Assembly (NCBI GenBank): GCA_024400295.1
Contig: JAKSNA010000014.1
Span: 1-58,409, forward strand
Source of the DNA: Bacteroidales bacterium
GTDB lineage: Bacteria; Bacteroidota; Bacteroidia; Bacteroidales; F082
Length of the DNA stretch: 58,409 nt
Direction: 5' to 3'
How positions within the stretch are numbered: the first letter of the stretch is position 1; each line of letters opens with the position of its first letter. This document shows, piece by piece, positions 27,192-34,590 of the stretch. Position numbers and translations under genes: made by a program. The notes below the pieces were generated by a model. It did not search any database and was not told the DNA's origin. It worked only from the letters and a program-made list of their open reading frames with translations.

Positions 27192-27794
27192 ATGGACACA
27201 AAAGCCCTTTTCAAAATTGGATATGGTTTGTATGTCCTGACGACAAACTACGACAACGAAGACAACGGCTGCATAATCAACACGGTGCAGCAGGTGACGG
27301 ACAACCCGCTTCGTCTCTCGATTGTCGTGAACAAAAACAACCACACGCACGACCTCATTCTTGACTCGTGCGTGTTTAACGTCAATGTGCTGACCACCGA
27401 GACCCCGTTTGAGGTGTTCAGGCATTTTGGCTTTCAGTCAGGAAGAAACGTTGATAAATTCGCCGACTGCAAGGAGGAACTCCGTGCGGTGAACAACGTC
27501 TTGTATCTTCCGAAATACATCAACGCATATTATGCTTGTCACGTGGTTAATACCATCGACCTTGGAACTCATACGATGTTTGTTGCTGATATTATTGATA
27601 CTCAATTATTTAACGATAACGATTCTGTTACTTACGACTATTATCAGAAAAACATCAAGCCGAAAAAAGAGGTTAAGAAAGGCTGTTGGGTGTGCCGCAT
27701 CTGCGGTTATGTCTATGAGGGCGACCCGCTGCCTGACGACTTCATCTGTCCGATTTGCAAGCATGGCAAGGAAGCCTTTGACAGAAAAGAATAG
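27192..27794 (+). CDS. hrb: High-molecular-weight rubredoxin (flavin reductase-rubredoxin fusion)
   Basis: The 200-residue protein has an N-terminal flavin reductase-like FMN-binding split-barrel domain (about 1-150, IGYGLYVLTTNYDNEDNG and NPLRLSIVVNKNN) fused to a C-terminal rubredoxin (about 163-200) with Cys168/Cys171 and Cys186/Cys189 in CRICGYVYEGD and CPICKHGKEAF. This is the architecture of Hrb from Moorella, described as an NAD(P)H-dependent reductase for FprA. It lies 15 bases after rubredoxin and 11 bases before fprA, consistent with a complete NAD(P)H to O2/NO electron chain. The symbol is by analogy. Confidence 0.88.
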   Translation: MDTKALFKIGYGLYVLTTNYDNEDNGCIINTVQQVTDNPLRLSIVVNKNNHTHDLILDSCVFNVNVLTTETPFEVFRHFGFQSGRNVDKFADCKEELRAVNNVLYLPKYINAYYACHVVNTIDLGTHTMFVADIIDTQLFNDNDSVTYDYYQKNIKPKKEVKKGCWVCRICGYVYEGDPLPDDFICPICKHGKEAFDRKE

Positions 27795-27805
27795 AAAATA
27801 ACAAA

Positions 27806-28990
27806 ATGAATATCAATTTAGCTGAAAACATTTTTTATGTCGGTGTCAACGACCGCCGCACGGAACTTTTTGAAAACCACATGGAACTGCCGAATGGCGT
27901 TTCATATAACTCGTATCTTATTGTTGACGAACATGTTACGCTCATCGATCCTGTCGAGTCGGGGTTCATGGCGCAGTATCTCTGCCAGATCAGGAACATC
28001 ATCGGCGACCGGAAAGTCGATTATCTCGTGGTGAACCACGACGAGCCTGACCACAGCGGTTCCGTCGGCGCCGTCATCAGAGAGTGGCCGGAAGTGACGG
28101 TCATCGGCAACGCCAAGACTTTCGGGCCGTTGGAGAATTATTACGGTCCGATCGCGAACAAGAAAATCGTCGCCGACGGCGAGACGCTGAACACCGGGAA
28201 ACACACGTTTCAGTTCTTCACCACCCCGATGTGCCACTGGCCGGAGTCGATGGTGACATACGAACAGACCACCAAGATCGTCTTCTCCAACGATGCTTTC
28301 GGCGGCTTCGGCGCGTTGAACGGCTGCATCTTCGACGACGAGGCGAACCTTGACTTCTACGAAGACGACATGCGCCGTTACTACGCCAACATCGTCGGCA
28401 AGGTCGCGGTTTCAGCATTGAAGGCGATTCAGAAAGTCGGGCCGTTGGATATCAAGATGATAGCACCGGCGCATGGTCTGGTCTGGAGGACGAACCTCGC
28501 CTGGGTTCTCGACCGTTACGTGGCATGGAGCAAGCACGACAGCAGGGAAGGCGCCGTCATCGTCTATGGCTCGATGTACGGCAACACGGGGCGCATGGCC
28601 GACATCATCGCACGAGGAGTGGCGGAAGCCGGCGTTAAGGATATTAAGGTTTATGACGTTTCAAAGACAGAAACCTCATTCATTATCAGTGACATCTGGA
28701 AATACAAAGGTGTCGTGCTCGGTGCCTGCTCGCATTACGGCAGTATCTTCCCGAACATGACGTTACTTCTCCACGAACTCGCCGAGTTCAAACCGCAGAA
28801 CAAAATTTATGGTTTGTTCGGCGGCGCGACATGGAGCGGTGGCGGCTTGAAGGTCTTGAAGGAGACAGCCGAGAGCTGCAAGTGGAACGTCATCGGCGAG
28901 AACGTCGAGGTGAAAGGCGCCCCGATCAAAGCCGAAGACATAGAAAGATTGTACAGTCTCGGCAAAGAGATAGGAGAAGCGGTGAAATAG
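27806..28990 (+). CDS. fprA: A-type flavodiiron protein (oxygen/nitric oxide reductase)
   Basis: This 394-residue protein has an N-terminal metallo-beta-lactamase-like diiron domain and a C-terminal flavodoxin domain. All expected iron ligands are visible: His78, Glu80, Asp82 and His83 in NHDEPDHSG, His144 in MCHWPESM, Asp163 in SNDAFGG and His223 in PAHGLVW. The FMN-binding loop is YGSMYGNTGRMAD (about 250-262). It would reduce O2 to water or NO to N2O in the cytoplasm with electrons from the two upstream rubredoxins. The operon and intact ligands make an oxygen/NO-protection role highly likely. The stop is only 2 bases from the convergent crcB stop. Confidence 0.95.
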   Translation: MNINLAENIFYVGVNDRRTELFENHMELPNGVSYNSYLIVDEHVTLIDPVESGFMAQYLCQIRNIIGDRKVDYLVVNHDEPDHSGSVGAVIREWPEVTVIGNAKTFGPLENYYGPIANKKIVADGETLNTGKHTFQFFTTPMCHWPESMVTYEQTTKIVFSNDAFGGFGALNGCIFDDEANLDFYEDDMRRYYANIVGKVAVSALKAIQKVGPLDIKMIAPAHGLVWRTNLAWVLDRYVAWSKHDSREGAVIVYGSMYGNTGRMADIIARGVAEAGVKDIKVYDVSKTETSFIISDIWKYKGVVLGACSHYGSIFPNMTLLLHELAEFKPQNKIYGLFGGATWSGGGLKVLKETAESCKWNVIGENVEVKGAPIKAEDIERLYSLGKEIGEAVK

Positions 28991-28992
28991 AA

Positions 28993-29364
28993 CTATTTCA
29001 TTATCAGTGTGCCGACGAGAGTTGCGGCGAGGCATATCACAAGTGAGATTCCCATGTAGAGCAGTGCCATCGCGGGTTGTCCGCCTTGGAACAGTTTAAG
29101 TATTTCGGAGGAAAATGTCGAAAAGGTGGTGAATCCGCCGCAGAACCCTGTGATGAGCAGCAGTTGTATGGTGTTGTTCGGGTTTTTGCTTAAGTAGCCG
29201 ATAATCAGTCCGATGCAGAGACAACCGAGGAAGTTGGCGGTCATTGTGTGGATGGGAAAACCGCCGAGGCAGTCTTTGCATTTCGACAGGAGCATGGAGA
29301 CCAGGTAACGTGCCGTGCAGCCGAAGCCGCCGCCGAGGAAGACGAATAGGATGTTTTTGAGCAT
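28993..29364 (-). CDS. crcB: Fluoride exporter CrcB/FluC
   Basis: This 123-residue, four-helix inner-membrane protein is a Fluc fluoride channel. It shows FGCTARYLVS near the start, HTMTANFLGCLCIGL (conserved Asn in the T-x-x-x-N-x-x-G motif), and GFCGGFTTFSTFSSE (the GxTTFSTF motif with the Phe-box residues). Fluc proteins work as dual-topology dimers; one gene suffices here. I looked for a fluoride riboswitch in the leader and did not see one. Instead the upstream 78-bp repeat (29432-29509) supplies a promoter element on the minus strand. It converges on fprA with almost no spacer. Confidence 0.93.
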   Translation of the reverse strand: MLKNILFVFLGGGFGCTARYLVSMLLSKCKDCLGGFPIHTMTANFLGCLCIGLIIGYLSKNPNNTIQLLLITGFCGGFTTFSTFSSEILKLFQGGQPAMALLYMGISLVICLAATLVGTLIMK

Positions 29365-29431
29365 ATATTAAAAAGTTGATAATCAATTAAACAAGTCGTC
29401 CATTGTGATAATGTTTTGTGCAACAGACGGC

Positions 29432-29509
29432 CTGCAAAAATATTCAATTTCGCCATACAAATACGTTTTTCGGGCGAAATCGATGAAATTTTTTATCGGT
29501 TTCGCCCGA
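29432..29509 (-). repeat. 78-bp promoter/palindrome repeat, copy 1
   Basis: This 78-bp sequence is identical to 31135-31212. On the minus strand it starts with a strong hairpin (CGGGCGAAACCGATAAAA pairs 16 of 18 with the opposite arm) and ends with a TATTTTTG -7 element (29435-29442). It sits directly upstream of crcB in the orientation expected for a promoter. A further GAAA/TTTC pair extends the palindrome at this copy. Confidence 0.85.
29435..29442 (-). promoter_or_regulatory. -7 promoter element for crcB, inside repeat copy 1
   Basis: Minus-strand TATTTTTG followed by GCAG fits TAnnTTTG and lies about 70 bases upstream of the crcB start. The same element, in the same position of the repeat, lies upstream of the GT-C-like gene. 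Confidence 0.55.
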
Positions 29510-29616
29510 AATGTTTTCAAAACGATTGTTGGATTTCAAAATTATCTACCATGAAAATCAATGATACGAATACAAAATCAGTAAAATCTGATTTGTCAGG
29601 ATTATATTGAAGACAT

Positions 29617-31107
29617 CTAATTAACTTTATCATATTTACAAACATCACAATCACCAATTCTGAATGGCATTCCGCTTTTTATCAAAACATGCCCAAATTG
29701 ATTCAAGGTATCCGGAAATTCTGACAGCCACATATCTCTTATGACATAAATATCATTTTTTTCGAAGACCATTTCAGTCAATTTGTAGTTTCTCACATTG
29801 CTTTTGTCATGTGGAGTTGCAACTATGATATCAGGGGCGGGGCATGATGTACGATAAGAGTTCCAAAATTCTCCAATTACGCCTATTTCACCTAATTGTT
29901 GAAATTCACCGACAACTTCAGCCATAGGGGTGAGTCGTTTGGGATAAACATATTTCATATTAAGCACGGGACTTACGGCACCAATTGTCACCAAAACTAA
30001 AATGCCGTACCGAAGCGGTTTCATGCATTTCTCAAAATTATCAAGAATCAACACCACCGTCATTGACAGGGAGATATAAGTTGCTACAAAATACCATCGT
30101 CCCATATTATTTGCCAAGACCCATGATGATAGCATTATGACGCCCAAAATCGCAACAGTATCAATAAGGAAAAAGACAATCCATTTATTTGAAAGCATGT
30201 GTTTAATGTTTTTCTCTCTCAATATAGCAATGGCAAAATATACAAAAAAAACTATTGCAAAATACATATATACACTTACTGACACTTCATTGTGTTCCAA
30301 AAACAGAACGTCAGCAAAAGTGTCTTTTAGAATTAGCAGTGCATCCTTAATCTGAGTCAGTCCATTGATTTCAAGATAATTGTGTGTTTTGACAATGGCA
30401 AAGGATTTGGCGTATTTTATGAAAAGAAGACACGATACAAGTCCAACAATGGCATAAATTATTACTGTTTTGTCAATTTTTATAGACTTAAATTCAATAT
30501 AGTGATACAATATAAGCACGGATAGTAAGATTACAATTGTCACCATGGAAAGGTCTGATACCCAAATGCTTATAATGAACAATAGAATGATGAGCGCAAG
30601 TAAAATCTTTCTTTTGGTATTACCAAATGCGTTTCTGTCAGTATCAAGTTTGTTTATAAGATAGATGGCGGCACCTATAATGCTATACTCAACTCCTATC
30701 GGGAATCTTGTAATATCTACAAATCTCTGAAACGGCAGGAACCAGATTATTGCAAAAATAATTTTGTAATACCTTGATTTTATGAGACTTGAGAGTCCAA
30801 TATAGCCCAAAATAAGTACGAGATAATTCGACAAAGAAACAGCAATCAAGGCGGAACATCCGAATAATTTAATGAATATCTGGCTTAATAATGGTATTAA
30901 TGTGCCACCTCTATCCTGTCCCCAGCAATAAAAATCATCCGGCAGTCTGTAATAATGTGCCATTAGGATGTTAAGTGCATCGTCGGAATTCAACAAAGGG
31001 TAAAACCTTGAAGAATATAGGAAAAACGAAACCAGAATTATTAACGATAATGTGAGACCAAATATAATCGTTTTAAAGTTCAGCCATTTAATTTTATGAT
31101 AAATCAT
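29617..31107 (-). CDS. Multi-spanning GT-C-like membrane protein (putative glycosyltransferase)
   Basis: I start at MIYHKIKWLNF, since the longer frame begins inside the promoter-bearing repeat. The 496-residue protein has about 10-12 hydrophobic helices. After the first helix comes LLNSDDALNILMAHYYRLPDDFY with CWGQDRGGTLIPLLSQ; the acidic pair in the first periplasmic loop is the hallmark of GT-C/PMT-like lipid-linked sugar transferases. The C-terminal 120 residues form a soluble domain with GEFWNSYRTSCPAPDIIVATP. Acceptor and donor are unknown. It is much more AT-rich than crcB and the SOD region and lies exactly between two identical 78-bp repeats, so it looks acquired. Confidence 0.65.
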   Translation of the reverse strand: MIYHKIKWLNFKTIIFGLTLSLIILVSFFLYSSRFYPLLNSDDALNILMAHYYRLPDDFYCWGQDRGGTLIPLLSQIFIKLFGCSALIAVSLSNYLVLILGYIGLSSLIKSRYYKIIFAIIWFLPFQRFVDITRFPIGVEYSIIGAAIYLINKLDTDRNAFGNTKRKILLALIILLFIISIWVSDLSMVTIVILLSVLILYHYIEFKSIKIDKTVIIYAIVGLVSCLLFIKYAKSFAIVKTHNYLEINGLTQIKDALLILKDTFADVLFLEHNEVSVSVYMYFAIVFFVYFAIAILREKNIKHMLSNKWIVFFLIDTVAILGVIMLSSWVLANNMGRWYFVATYISLSMTVVLILDNFEKCMKPLRYGILVLVTIGAVSPVLNMKYVYPKRLTPMAEVVGEFQQLGEIGVIGEFWNSYRTSCPAPDIIVATPHDKSNVRNYKLTEMVFEKNDIYVIRDMWLSEFPDTLNQFGHVLIKSGMPFRIGDCDVCKYDKVN

Positions 31108-31134
31108 TTTTGATCTATAAGTCGATTTTTTAGG

Positions 31135-31212
31135 CTGCAAAAATATTCAATTTCGCCATACAAATACGTTTTTCGGGCGAAATCGATGAAATTTTTTATC
31201 GGTTTCGCCCGA
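31135..31212 (-). repeat. 78-bp promoter/palindrome repeat, copy 2
   Basis: Identical over 78 bp to 29432-29509 and in the same orientation. It again places a TATTTTTG element (31138-31145, minus strand) just upstream of a minus-strand gene, here the GT-C-like protein. A second, shorter palindrome of the same style follows at 31217-31263. Confidence 0.85.
31138..31145 (-). promoter_or_regulatory. -7 promoter element for the GT-C-like gene, inside repeat copy 2
   Basis: Minus-strand TATTTTTG followed by GCAG lies about 30 bases before the chosen start at 31107 and overlaps the first codon of the longer alternative frame, which argues for the shorter protein. Confidence 0.55.
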
Positions 31213-31216
31213 TATA

Positions 31217-31263
31217 TCAATTTTTCGGGCGAAATCAATGTGTTTTTTTATCAATTTCGCCCA
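31217..31263. repeat. Extra GGGCGAAAT...ATTTCGCCC hairpin beside repeat copy 2
   Basis: TTTTTCGGGCGAAATCAATG and TATCAATTTCGCCCAAAA form a palindrome with 9 perfect inner pairs around a T-rich loop. Its plan (GGGCGAAAT, an ATG-like step, T6-7, TATC, TTTCGCCC) is that of the 78-bp element's hairpin, so it is a diverged second unit of the same family. Confidence 0.7.
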
Positions 31264-31331
31264 AAATAATAAACAAGTTGAAAATTTTATAAAATTTTTC
31301 AAAGCAGCGGATAGTAATAATTAAAAAATTG

Positions 31332-31339
31332 TATTTTTG
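31332..31339 (+). promoter_or_regulatory. -7 promoter element for the AAA+/DUF4143 gene
   Basis: TATTTTTG followed by CG lies 46 bases before the ATPase start and immediately ahead of the TTTAACCGGTTAAA palindrome. Confidence 0.55.
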
Positions 31340-31355
31340 CGAAGTCAAACTTTAG

Positions 31356-31369
31356 TTTAACCGGTTAAA
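31356..31369. promoter_or_regulatory. Perfect 14-bp palindrome in the ATPase leader (operator candidate)
   Basis: TTTAACCGGTTAAA is a perfect palindrome about 17 bases downstream of the -7 element and 16 bases before the ATPase start. It could be a repressor operator or a leader hairpin. Confidence 0.45.
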
Positions 31370-31384
31370 ATAAAGTACAACTTT

Positions 31385-32524
31385 ATGATAGAAAGAATTT
31401 TTAAATTGCAAGATGCTGAAAATGAGAGTGTTTTCTTTTTTGGTGCACGTCAAACAGGAAAAACTACATTGTTGAAAGAATTGTTTCCTGATGTAAGATA
31501 TTACGACCTTTTGAAAAGCGATGAATTTGAGCGTTTTAGCCGGAGACCTTGGCTGCTTCGTGAAGAGTTGCAGGATGGACATGATGGAGAACTCGTCATA
31601 ATAGATGAAATTCAGAAACTTCCTGTTTTGCTTGACGAAGTCCATTGGCTCATAGTAAACAGGGGTTTGCGCTTTATTCTCACGGGGTCGAGCGCAAGGA
31701 AATTGCGCAGGAGTGGTGTGAATCTTCTTGGTGGGCGTGCTTTGAGGAACACATTCTATCCGTTGGTGAGTGCCGAGATTCCTGATTTTGACTTGGACAG
31801 GGCTTTGAACAACGGCATGTTGCCACGACATTATCTCGTTTCAGATGCCACGCGTCGCCTTAGCGGATATGTGGGCAATTATTTGCAGACGGAGATTGTT
31901 GAGGAGGCTTTGGTGCGTAACCTTCAGTCATTCACCCGTTTTCTTGATGCCGCGGCATTGACGAGCGGTGAGATGCTTGTCTATAATAATGTGGCCTCTG
32001 ACTGCGGTGTAAGTGCTGTGACAGCCAAGGCGTATTTTGAGATTCTAATTGACACTTTGTTTGGTTTTATGATACCTGCTTACACCAAGGTCATGAAACG
32101 AAGGCTCATACAGGCTCCGAAATTTTATCTTTTTGATGTGGGTGTCACAAACTATTTGTTGAAAAGAAGCCATCTCCAACAGGGATCGCCTGAATATGGT
32201 CATGCTTTAGAACATTTCATAATGCAGGAACTTGTGGCGTATTTCGGTTATAATCAATATGATAACGTGATTTCTTATTGGCGTACAAATTCAGGCATTG
32301 AGGTTGATGCTGTCTTGGGCGATGCCGATGTTGCAATTGAAATAAAATCTTCTACCGAAGTGAAAGATTTTCAAATGAGAGGCTTGAAATCATTCAGTGA
32401 CGACTATCCACAGGCTCGACTTATCATTGTTTCGCTCGACAAGTACCGTCGCCGTAAAGAAAACATAGAAATCATCCCTGTAAGAGAATTTCTGACTGAT
32501 TTGTGGTTGGGGAAAATCTACTGA
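31385..32524 (+). CDS. AAA+ ATPase with DUF4143 domain
   Basis: This 379-residue protein has an AAA_14-type ATPase domain (about 1-170): Walker A FGARQTGKTTLLKEL, Walker B ELVIIDEIQKLP and the sensor segment FILTGSSARKL. It is followed by a DUF4143 domain (about 200-350) with a restriction-nuclease-like core, TNSGIEVDAVLGDADVAIEIK. This domain pair is very common in Bacteroidota and archaea, often in many copies per genome, but its cellular job is not established. The gene stands alone next to palindromic repeats and has a palindrome in its own leader. That arrangement hints that the protein may bind such sites (inference only). Confidence 0.88.
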   Translation: MIERIFKLQDAENESVFFFGARQTGKTTLLKELFPDVRYYDLLKSDEFERFSRRPWLLREELQDGHDGELVIIDEIQKLPVLLDEVHWLIVNRGLRFILTGSSARKLRRSGVNLLGGRALRNTFYPLVSAEIPDFDLDRALNNGMLPRHYLVSDATRRLSGYVGNYLQTEIVEEALVRNLQSFTRFLDAAALTSGEMLVYNNVASDCGVSAVTAKAYFEILIDTLFGFMIPAYTKVMKRRLIQAPKFYLFDVGVTNYLLKRSHLQQGSPEYGHALEHFIMQELVAYFGYNQYDNVISYWRTNSGIEVDAVLGDADVAIEIKSSTEVKDFQMRGLKSFSDDYPQARLIIVSLDKYRRRKENIEIIPVREFLTDLWLGKIY

Positions 32525-32604
32525 TTTTAAAGTATAGATTTAAAAACTCATCTCGAACAAAACCATTCTTTTGTTGTTTTACTGTTGCAAAAAACAACAA
32601 AGCT

Positions 32605-33201
32605 ATGTTTGAACTACCAAAACTACCTTACCAAAACGATGCGCTGGAGCCGCATATCTCTAAAAAGACCCTCGAGTTTCACCACGGGAAACATCATGCC
32701 GCATACGTGAAGAACCTCAACGCATTGATTGTCAATACTCAGTTTGAAAAGATGAACCTTGAAGGAATCGTGAGAAATTCTGATGGCGCAGTCTTCAACA
32801 ACGCGGCGCAAGTGTGGAACCACACTTTCTATTGGAACTGTCTCACTCCGGCAAGCAAGTCAAAAACGAAACCGTCGGGCAAGCTGATGAAGGCCATCGA
32901 GCGCGACTTCGGCGGATTCGACGACTTCAAGGAAAGCTTCACCAAGCAGAGCGTGTCGCTCTTCGGCTCCGGCTGGACCTGGCTCGTCAGCGACGACAAA
33001 GGCTCATTGTCGATAATGCGCACCGAGAATGCCAAGAACCCTCTCGTGTTTGAACACGTCTGTCCGCTGCTGTGCTGTGATGTTTGGGAACATGCCTATT
33101 ATCTTGATTATCAGAATGTAAGAGCTGATTATCTTAAAGAGTTCTGGCACATTGTCAATTGGAGTTTTGCTGAGAAGAATTACTCTTCTTGCCAAGAATA
33201 A
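32605..33201 (+). CDS. sodB: Superoxide dismutase, Fe/Mn family
   Basis: I start at MFELPKLPYQ, the conserved N-terminus; the longer frame overlaps the previous gene. The 198-residue enzyme dismutates superoxide in the cytoplasm. Metal ligands are His26 (LEFHHGKHH), His73 (QVWNHTFYW), Asp160 and His164 (CCDVWEHAYYLDY). Gln69 in AAQVWNHTFYW is the iron-type position, so an Fe or cambialistic enzyme is expected, as in other Bacteroidales. Together with the nearby rubredoxin/FprA operon it gives this region an oxygen-defence theme. The 3' end overlaps the convergent EamA gene by 47 bases. Confidence 0.95.
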   Translation: MFELPKLPYQNDALEPHISKKTLEFHHGKHHAAYVKNLNALIVNTQFEKMNLEGIVRNSDGAVFNNAAQVWNHTFYWNCLTPASKSKTKPSGKLMKAIERDFGGFDDFKESFTKQSVSLFGSGWTWLVSDDKGSLSIMRTENAKNPLVFEHVCPLLCCDVWEHAYYLDYQNVRADYLKEFWHIVNWSFAEKNYSSCQE

Positions 33202-34054
33202 TCAGCAGAACCCCTGAAAGAATCAGAACGATGCCGCCGGCAAGTCGAAGCGTGAAAGCCTCCTTGAACACGAAGATGCCTATCATGACGGCTGTCAACG
33301 GTTCAAGGGCGCCGAGGATTGCCGACGGTGTCGAGCCTATGTTGCGGATTGATACCGCCATGAGTACCAATGCTGTAATCGACGGGACAATGGCGAGCAT
33401 CAAGGCAAAACCGTATTGGCGAGGTGTCGTCAATAGCATGAGATGCGTCTCAGGTCTGAAGAACGAGTGTATTATGATGCACGAGACGCAGAACAGAAGC
33501 ACGTAAAACGTCAGCTTGACAGACGACATTTTTATTTGTGTCCTGTTGATAATCACTATGTAAACGGCGTATGTCAGCGATGACACCATCACCAAAATCA
33601 CACCGATAGCGTTGAGTGTCCCTTTGCCGTTGGCACCGTTGAGCATGAAGATGCCGGCGAATGCCAGGAGTATGGAAGTCACCGTCACCCAAGTCAACTT
33701 CTCCTTGAAACATATCGTCATGATGAGCGCGACCATCATCGGATAGACGAAAAGCAGCGTCGAGGCGATGCCCGCGTCCATGTGCAGGAAACTGGAATAC
33801 AACGTCATCGACGACACGGCGAACAAAGCCCCGAGCGACGCTAAAATTCCAAATTCCTTTTTAGTGATTTTAAACGACATCTTCTTGACAAGCATGATGA
33901 TGCCAAGAATGATCATCGCTATCCCGAAACGGTGTGCCAAAACGGTGTTTGTGTTAATGCCGTCGGCATATAAAAATTTCGCTCCAAGCGGATTGGTGCC
34001 GTAACACACCGCCGCCACGACACCCGCGATGGTGCCTTTAACCTTGCTGTTCAT
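33155..34054 (-). CDS. EamA/DMT-family permease
   Basis: I start at MNSKVKGTIAG, 18 bases inside the longest frame. The protein (299 residues) has ten predicted membrane helices in two EamA repeats; characteristic are VCYGTNPLGAKFLYADG near the start, LGALFAVSSMTLY, and IGSTPSAILGALEPLTAVMIG near the end of repeat two. DMT permeases export small metabolites or amino acids; the substrate here is unknown. The last 15 codons lie opposite the 3' end of the SOD gene, a true convergent overlap. Confidence 0.88.
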   Translation of the reverse strand: MNSKVKGTIAGVVAAVCYGTNPLGAKFLYADGINTNTVLAHRFGIAMIILGIIMLVKKMSFKITKKEFGILASLGALFAVSSMTLYSSFLHMDAGIASTLLFVYPMMVALIMTICFKEKLTWVTVTSILLAFAGIFMLNGANGKGTLNAIGVILVMVSSLTYAVYIVIINRTQIKMSSVKLTFYVLLFCVSCIIIHSFFRPETHLMLLTTPRQYGFALMLAIVPSITALVLMAVSIRNIGSTPSAILGALEPLTAVMIGIFVFKEAFTLRLAGGIVLILSGVLLIILGKKSNSSQQNSN

Positions 34055-34096
34055 ATAATGTCCATCCCGCAAAATGCGAGCAAAAATCCATAAAAT

Positions 34097-34528
34097 TTAG
34101 TCGTCGTACCTCTTGAATCTCCCGTTTTTGTCGAAAATGATTTCGATGTCGTTGGCCAGTTCGACCTTAAAACCTTTGAACTCACGCTTTATCTCTTTGA
34201 CACAGAATCCGTTGTGATTGTTTTCAAGATAGCTTCCGATGTTTTCCGGAAGGAATCCGATAGTCAGGCAGTTGATTTCGTTTTTTATCTCTTCCCAATC
34301 GCCGTCTTTGTTAAATTCTATTTTCATGCCGTCATTGAATCTCACCTCGTATTCGACGTCAAAGGCTTCGGTATCCTTCAGTATGACAGCAGGGGTCGTC
34401 TCCGGAAAATTGATGTTGATAAAATCTTTGGCGTCGTTGGGAAGACTCTCGTAGCTGATGTTCGTTTTCTGTGCGAATGTCGTCATCACGGCAAACATAA
34501 TTGCGGTGATTGCTAATAATTTTTTCAT
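34097..34528 (-). CDS. Secreted PepSY-like protein
   Basis: I start at MKKLLAITAIMF, which gives a clean signal peptide cleaved after FAQ; the longer frame adds an unlikely leader. The mature part (about 124 residues) contains two tandem PepSY-like / BLIP-like repeats. Each has the pattern LP..A..fi...fp......, an aromatic Val-Glu-Tyr strand (FDVEYEVRFNDGMKIEFNKDG) and an acidic turn, the second ending VELANDIEIIFDKNGRFKRYDD (22 aa; key residues Glu, Asp, Phe). The family is common and periplasmic in Bacteroidota, with no proven biochemical role. It is probably monocistronic. Confidence 0.8.
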   Translation of the reverse strand: MKKLLAITAIMFAVMTTFAQKTNISYESLPNDAKDFININFPETTPAVILKDTEAFDVEYEVRFNDGMKIEFNKDGDWEEIKNEINCLTIGFLPENIGSYLENNHNGFCVKEIKREFKGFKVELANDIEIIFDKNGRFKRYDD

Positions 34529-34590
34529 TTCGTATTTGTTAATATCTTGGTTTATAAAACAAGAAACATACAAAATTGTTGCATGAAATG

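Noticed and set aside
29365..29431. Fluoride riboswitch upstream of crcB
   Set aside because: Looked for because of the gene, but the leader lacks the conserved crcB-motif core; only the repeat-borne promoter is seen.
32503..32604. N-terminal extension of the SOD frame
   Set aside because: It overlaps the ATPase end, is not SOD-like, and the conserved N-terminus begins at MFELPKLPYQ.
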